Of a stretch of 8,798 bases of DNA, positions 6,032-8,798 are shown one piece after another. The notes under the pieces are model-generated. The model searched no databases and had not been told where the DNA came from. It saw nothing but the letters and a program-made list of their open reading frames with translations. A program made the translations under genes and the position numbers. The DNA lies in NCBI GenBank assembly GCA_030024065.1, contig JASEIE010000161.1:1-8798 (forward strand). Reading direction: 5' to 3'. How positions within the stretch are numbered: the first letter of the stretch is position 1; every line of letters starts with the position of its first letter. This DNA is from Thermodesulfobacteriota bacterium. Lineage in GTDB: Bacteria; Desulfobacterota; BSN033; UBA1163.

Positions 6032-6113
6032 ATTTCGGAATGCGGAGTGCGGAATGGTTAAGAAATCCTTTAGACTTTCATTCCGAATTCCGCAATCTGC
6101 AATCCGCAATGGA
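6032..6113. repeat. Heptad-word inverted pair (gcggaat type) overlapping the plsC 3' end
   Basis: The left arm words start at 6032, 6039, 6046 and 6053 (for example aatgcgg, agtgcgg). The right arm words start at 6079, 6086, 6093, 6100 and 6107 (for example aattccg, caatccg). The two arms are roughly complementary and could fold as an imperfect hairpin. The right arm is inside the plsC frame. Confidence 0.75.
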
Positions 6114-6719
6114 CTGTGGTAAACGGCAGAGCCGGCTGATCTCCTCCATCACCTGATGGGTCAGGGAGGGAGCCTCCGATTCCTCCTCCGCATAAAAGGG
6201 GCGACCGATACATATTTCCACTCTTCTTCTCCATCCTCTTCTTTCTCCGTATCGAATACCTACGGGAAGAAAGGGGATCGGATGTTTTAGCTCAGATTGT
6301 AATTTTAAAATCATCCTTAGCAGCCGGCTTTTACCCGAGCCCACCCTGTTTCGAAAATAGGTTCCCTCCGGAAAGATGACAATCTTCTCGCCGGCTCTCA
6401 ATAGAGAGAGAAGAGTCTTAAAAGATTCCAGGGTCCGGATGGATTGCTGCCGGTCCACAGGAATGCCTCCCACAAGGATGAGATAATGTCGAATCAGGGG
6501 ATATTCAAAGAGCTCCTTCTTGGCCACGAAGTAAAGCAGGGGATGGAAGGCAAGGCTCACAAGGGGAATATCCGTCCAGTACTGATGTTTCGGAAGAATG
6601 ATCATAGGTCCCTGATCGGGAAAACCCCCTTTGTTCTCAATCTCAATCTTATAGAGAATGGAAAAGACCAGTTGGGCAATCTTTCTGGTGAGTGAGTAGA
6701 TGATGGGGTTTCTTTTCAC
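6078..6719 (-). CDS. 1-acyl-sn-glycerol-3-phosphate acyltransferase family protein (PlsC-like)
   Basis: The 213-residue membrane-associated enzyme transfers an acyl chain to lysophosphatidic acid or a related acceptor in phospholipid synthesis. Motif I is H45-x4-D50 in PKHQYWTDIP, motif II is GGIPVDR (84-90), motif III is IFPEGTYFR (115-123), and motif IV is LPVGIRYG (151-158). The order and spacing are those of PlsC. An amphipathic or hydrophobic stretch at about 8-25 and another at 59-66 could bind the membrane. The start is GTG at 6719 with only a weak ribosome site; a 7-bp hairpin lies just upstream. The last 11 residues (SIADCRLRNSE) and the stop come from the heptad repeat, replacing whatever end the gene once had. 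The core is intact, so it is probably functional. Confidence 0.9.
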   Translation of the reverse strand: MKRNPIIYSLTRKIAQLVFSILYKIEIENKGGFPDQGPMIILPKHQYWTDIPLVSLAFHPLLYFVAKKELFEYPLIRHYLILVGGIPVDRQQSIRTLESFKTLLSLLRAGEKIVIFPEGTYFRNRVGSGKSRLLRMILKLQSELKHPIPFLPVGIRYGERRGWRRRVEICIGRPFYAEEESEAPSLTHQVMEEISRLCRLPQSIADCRLRNSE

Positions 6720-6725
6720 AGTCGT

Positions 6726-6751
6726 CCAATTAATATTTTGTATCTAATTGG
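6726..6751 (-). promoter_or_regulatory. Hairpin directly upstream of the plsC GTG start
   Basis: ccaatta (6726-6732) and taattgg (6745-6751) form a 7-bp stem with a 12-base AT-rich loop, ending 6 bases before the GTG at 6719. The arm nearest the start holds the only Shine-Dalgarno-like purines (TTGGA on the minus strand), so the stem could lower translation. The rest of the gap 6752-6799 has only a loose gccacc/ggtggc pair. Confidence 0.35.
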
Positions 6752-6799
6752 TCATGGCTGAAGAGCCACCCTCGAATCATGAAAATACTCCGGTGGCTT

Positions 6800-6983
6800 G
6801 GGTTAAGGTTACGGCGACGAAGCCCCTGCCTACCGGCAGGCAGGCGTTTCGTAATTCGGTAACGGTTACGTAAAAAGAATTAAAAGACGACAAACGTAGC
6901 CTTTAATAAACGATACGGGCCCTGAACCTATCATGGTACAGGGCGGGCCTCGTTACCCTTACCGTTAGACTCTTATTTCTAAA
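6800..6983. repeat. Heptad-word block (ggttacg type) with a palindromic insert
   Basis: Words of 7 bp occur in three groups: 6800-6820 (gggttaa, ggttacg), 6843-6870 (cggtaac, ggttacg), and in opposite sense 6949-6969 (ctcgtta, cccttac). The first and last groups are roughly complementary. Between the first two lies the palindrome cctgcc-tacc-ggcagg, extended by cagg, at 6825-6844. The block fills the 267-bp gap between korC and plsC, where no gene is seen. Confidence 0.6.
6919..6944 (-). terminator. Possible terminator hairpin after korC
   Basis: gccctgaacc (6919-6928) and ggtacagggc (6935-6944) pair at 9 of 10 positions around a 6-base loop, about 43 bases past the korC stop on the minus strand. 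The following minus-strand bases (ccgtatcgttt) have only a poor T content, so a Rho-independent terminator is possible but not certain. Confidence 0.5.
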
Positions 6984-6986
6984 TAA

Positions 6987-7589
6987 TCAGTAGGAATCCA
7001 ACAGGTCTTCTTTGGGAATCTCTGGAGAGGGTTCGGTCTTCATCCATTCTGCCTTGGCTCGTTTGGCAGCGGCCATCCCGGCCTTTAAGGCATCCCTGTT
7101 GAGCTTCTCCGTACCCTTGGGCACCCTCGCTAAGACCGCTGCTTCGATGGCCTTTGGAGAAACGATTGGAGTCAATTGAGAAAGAGCTCCCAGGGCAATG
7201 ATATTGGCCACGACCTCTCTTTTGAACTTTTCCCGGGCGATTCGCGTGAAAGGAATCTGGTAGGCCTTCGAAGTCGGAAGCTGAGTGACAAAGGTGGAAT
7301 CCACAATGAGGATGCCCTCGGGTTTGAGGTCATGGAAAAAGTCATCACACGACTTCTGATTCATCGCCAGAAGGAGATCAGGCTTCATCGCTTTGGGATA
7401 GTCAATTTCCTCATCGCTTACGATCACCTCCGATTTGCTCGACCCGCCCCTCGCCTCTGGTCCGTAGCTCTGAGTCTGCGCTACATATTTCCCACCATAG
7501 ATTCCGATCGCCTCGGCTAAGATAATCCCCATTAGGATGATCCCCTGTCCTCCTGAACCTCCCAATCGTATCTCATGTCGAGAACCCAT
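6987..7589 (-). CDS. korC: 2-oxoacid:ferredoxin oxidoreductase, gamma subunit
   Basis: The 200-residue subunit belongs to the catalytic-domain gamma family of pyruvate/2-oxoglutarate:ferredoxin oxidoreductases, which couple oxidative decarboxylation of a 2-oxo acid to CoA-thioester formation and ferredoxin reduction. Near the N-terminus are RLGGSGGQGIILMG (8-21) and QTQSYGPEARGGSSKSEV (38-55), both hallmark segments. MNQKSCDDF (76-84) and the downstream NIIALGAL (129-136) also fit. It starts 2 bases after the korB stop, with GGGGAGA at the end of korB as ribosome site, so the two genes are one transcript. Whether the substrate is 2-oxoglutarate, a branched 2-oxo acid or an aryl-pyruvate is not settled; the korC name rests on the KorB-like partner. 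Confidence 0.88.
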   Translation of the reverse strand: MGSRHEIRLGGSGGQGIILMGIILAEAIGIYGGKYVAQTQSYGPEARGGSSKSEVIVSDEEIDYPKAMKPDLLLAMNQKSCDDFFHDLKPEGILIVDSTFVTQLPTSKAYQIPFTRIAREKFKREVVANIIALGALSQLTPIVSPKAIEAAVLARVPKGTEKLNRDALKAGMAAAKRAKAEWMKTEPSPEIPKEDLLDSY

Positions 7590-7591
7590 CT

Positions 7592-8428
7592 CTATCTCCC
7601 CATGGTCGTTTTTGCCCGGCTCCGAATCTTATCATACTCATCCTGATAGACCGGAAGCTCCTTGTCAATCAACACGCCGATCAGGATCTTATCCTCGAGC
7701 TCCTCCGACTTCATCTTGAGACCTTTTTCCACCGGGACCGCATGATCCCTCTGCGACTCCATCATCTCCACGGCTGAACCCAGACGATTCTGCCTTCCAT
7801 ACTGGGTATGGCAGTGGGAGATCACCTCGACCACAGAGAACCCCTTCTTTAAAAATGCCTTCTCCATCAGATCATCCAGCAGTCTGGCATGGTAGACGGT
7901 TCCCCTGCCGACAAAGACCGCTCCCGCTGTGACGGCCAGTTCTGAAATCTTGAAATCCTGCTCGATATTGGAGTAGATAGTGGTCGTGGATTTCATCCCA
8001 TAGGGTGTGGTGGGGGAGTTCTGTCCTCCGGTCATGCCGTAGATGCTGTTGTTGAGGATGATGGCGGTGAGGTCAATGTTCCTGCGAGCGGAATGAATGA
8101 AATGATTTCCTCCAATAGCAACCGCATCTCCATCACCCATGATGACGATCACCTTGAGGCTGGGCTTTGCCAATTTAATACCTGTGGCAAACGTCAACGC
8201 CCGGCCGTGAGTGGTATGGAGCGTATTGAAATCGACATAGACCGGAAGCCTTCCCGAGCACCCAATCCCCGAGACCAGAACAACCTCATCCTTCTCATAA
8301 CCGATCCGGTCGATTGCCCGGATAAGGGAACCCAGCATGATCCCGATTCCGCAACCAGGGCACCAGACATGCGGAAACTTCTTGTCATGTCGAAGATATT
8401 TATGGATCAATTTAGTGATCTCCGGCAT
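7592..8428 (-). CDS. korB: 2-oxoacid:ferredoxin oxidoreductase, beta (TPP-binding) subunit
   Basis: The 278-residue thiamine-diphosphate subunit begins with a short leader and the cysteine motif HVWCPGCGIG (20-29), then SGIGCSGR (53-60). The TPP/Mg signature runs from GDGDAVAIGGNHF (98-110) to NNSIYGMTGGQNSPTTP (126-142), as in KorB-type subunits. EVISHCHTQYGRQN (201-214) is a further typical segment. The enzyme needs an alpha subunit that binds the substrate and usually a ferredoxin-like delta; neither is next to it. Upstream, a non-coding stretch separates it from prfB. GGAGG lies 7 bases before the ATG. The subunit type is secure; 2-oxoglutarate as the substrate is probable rather than proven. 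Confidence 0.93.
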   Translation of the reverse strand: MPEITKLIHKYLRHDKKFPHVWCPGCGIGIMLGSLIRAIDRIGYEKDEVVLVSGIGCSGRLPVYVDFNTLHTTHGRALTFATGIKLAKPSLKVIVIMGDGDAVAIGGNHFIHSARRNIDLTAIILNNSIYGMTGGQNSPTTPYGMKSTTTIYSNIEQDFKISELAVTAGAVFVGRGTVYHARLLDDLMEKAFLKKGFSVVEVISHCHTQYGRQNRLGSAVEMMESQRDHAVPVEKGLKMKSEELEDKILIGVLIDKELPVYQDEYDKIRSRAKTTMGR

Positions 8429-8447
8429 CAGGATACCTCCAAGTACT

Positions 8448-8562
8448 AATCATTGTAAAATGATCAATTAAAATTTAACAGTGCAAAATAAAACCAAAAA
8501 ACTTTTTCTCTTGAATTCTTTAACATTGTTAATTGACCATTGCCCATTGCTCATTTTTCAAT
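8448..8562. repeat. Heptad-word inverted pair (gcccatt type) upstream of korB
   Basis: Words at 8448-8489 (for example gtaaaat, gatcaat) and at 8521-8562 (for example gaccatt, gcccatt) keep a 7-bp register. The two arms are imperfect complements: attgtaaaatgatcaat (8452-8468) matches the complement of the far arm at 15 of 17 positions. An AT-rich spacer (8490-8520) separates them. The structure ends about 20 bases before the korB start, in the place where its promoter or leader should be. Confidence 0.65.
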
Positions 8563-8569
8563 GATCTTT

Positions 8570-8728
8570 ATCCAGCACCTTCCAGAATACCCCGCAACTC
8601 TGCTGCGGGATGAATCCCGCACTTTAAATAAAGTGCGGGATGAATGGCTTAAGATAATCTTCCTGCAGGGTTTATGGTAGCACTTCCAAGAAGTGCTCCA
8701 TTTAATACCCCGCAGGAAGGTGCTGGAT
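8570..8728. repeat. Compound multi-hairpin element between prfB and korB
   Basis: Outer 14-bp perfect arms lie at 8570-8583 (atccagcaccttcc) and 8715-8728. Inside are four further stems: cccgca/tgcggg (8591-8596 and 8604-8609), a perfect 13-bp stem atcccgcacttta (8614-8626 with 8629-8641), cttcctgc/gcaggaag (8659-8666 and 8712-8719), and agcactt/aagtgct (8679-8685 and 8691-8697). gcggg at 8605 can also pair with cccgc at 8616, and aataccccgca is repeated at 8586 and 8704, so folds compete. It begins 4 bases after the prfB stop on the minus strand. With the heptad pair it fills the whole 304-bp gap; no gene is seen there. Confidence 0.75.
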
Positions 8729-8732
8729 TTAT

Positions 8733-8798
8733 TTAAGCTGCGTTCAGGAGATAGGCTTTCATGAAATCGTCGATCTCTCCATCCAGCACCCGATCCAC
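8733..8798 (-). CDS. prfB: Peptide chain release factor 2, C-terminal end (partial)
   Basis: Only the last 21 codons are in the window, ending in TAA at 8733-8735. They read VDRVLDGEIDDFMKAYLLNAA, cut by the window edge. The VLDGEIDDFMKAYL pattern is typical of the RF2 C-terminus, where the factor ends shortly after this helix; RF1 ends differently (MDGDLDELI). RF2 releases the peptide at UGA and UAA codons on the ribosome. The gene would run on beyond position 8798 on the minus strand. The call rests on a short stretch. Confidence 0.75.
   Translation of the reverse strand: MDRVLDGEIDDFMKAYLLNAA

Noticed and set aside
6008..6109. N-terminal extension of the small basic protein
   Set aside because: The added residues are repeat-encoded and overlap plsC; GGGAGG supports the start at 6007.
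7176..7520. Plus-strand open frame of 114 codons opposite korC
   Set aside because: Antisense shadow of a well-supported gamma subunit gene.

Overview
The window looks like a chromosomal piece of an anaerobic or microaerophilic Gram-negative bacterium, most likely a Desulfobacterota/deltaproteobacterial-type lineage. The reasons are the ferredoxin-dependent 2-oxoacid oxidoreductase subunits, the 'deltaproteobacterial' style of intergenic palindromes (the tcaaaaa...tttttca type and the attcc...ggaat type), the strong GGAGG ribosome sites and the roughly 50% GC content. This lineage call is an inference from gene content and repeat style. No rRNA, tRNA, IS element, phage gene or CRISPR array is visible.

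Layout. (1) Positions 140-4585, all on the minus strand and transcribed right to left: proC (pyrroline-5-carboxylate reductase), a short cupin, a nitrilase-superfamily amidase whose ATG overlaps the cupin stop, a FOXRED1-like FAD amino-acid oxidase, and an ornithine cyclodeaminase/mu-crystallin-family imine reductase. Together they look like a small module handling amino acids, 2-oxo acid amides and cyclic imines (pyrroline-type compounds). (2) 4586-5058: a gene-poor divergent region that holds a nested hairpin in the proC leader, a decayed cysteine-containing reading frame, and a 121-bp palindromic element bracketed by a 13-bp direct repeat. (3) 5059-5694, plus strand: a deoxynucleoside kinase. 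It converges on (4) the minus-strand genes: the end of prfB at the right edge, korB-korC (beta and gamma subunits of a 2-oxoacid:ferredoxin oxidoreductase, with no alpha subunit beside them), a PlsC-type acyltransferase, and a small very basic protein.

The most striking non-coding signal is at the intergenic level. At least five gaps carry degenerate tandem words with a 7-bp period. Each locus has its own word (gtctaat-type, gggcata-type, gcggaat-type, ggttacg-type, gcccatt-type), and in several cases the words form two facing arms that fold into a long hairpin. A second class is nested GC-rich hairpins with repeated cccgc/gcggg arms that allow mutually exclusive pairings (in front of proC, and between prfB and korB). 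One heptad block runs into the plsC coding sequence and supplies its last codons and stop.

No self-evident defence, secretion or mobile system is present. The candidates for something undescribed are the cyclic-imine gene module and the heptad-hairpin repeat family.
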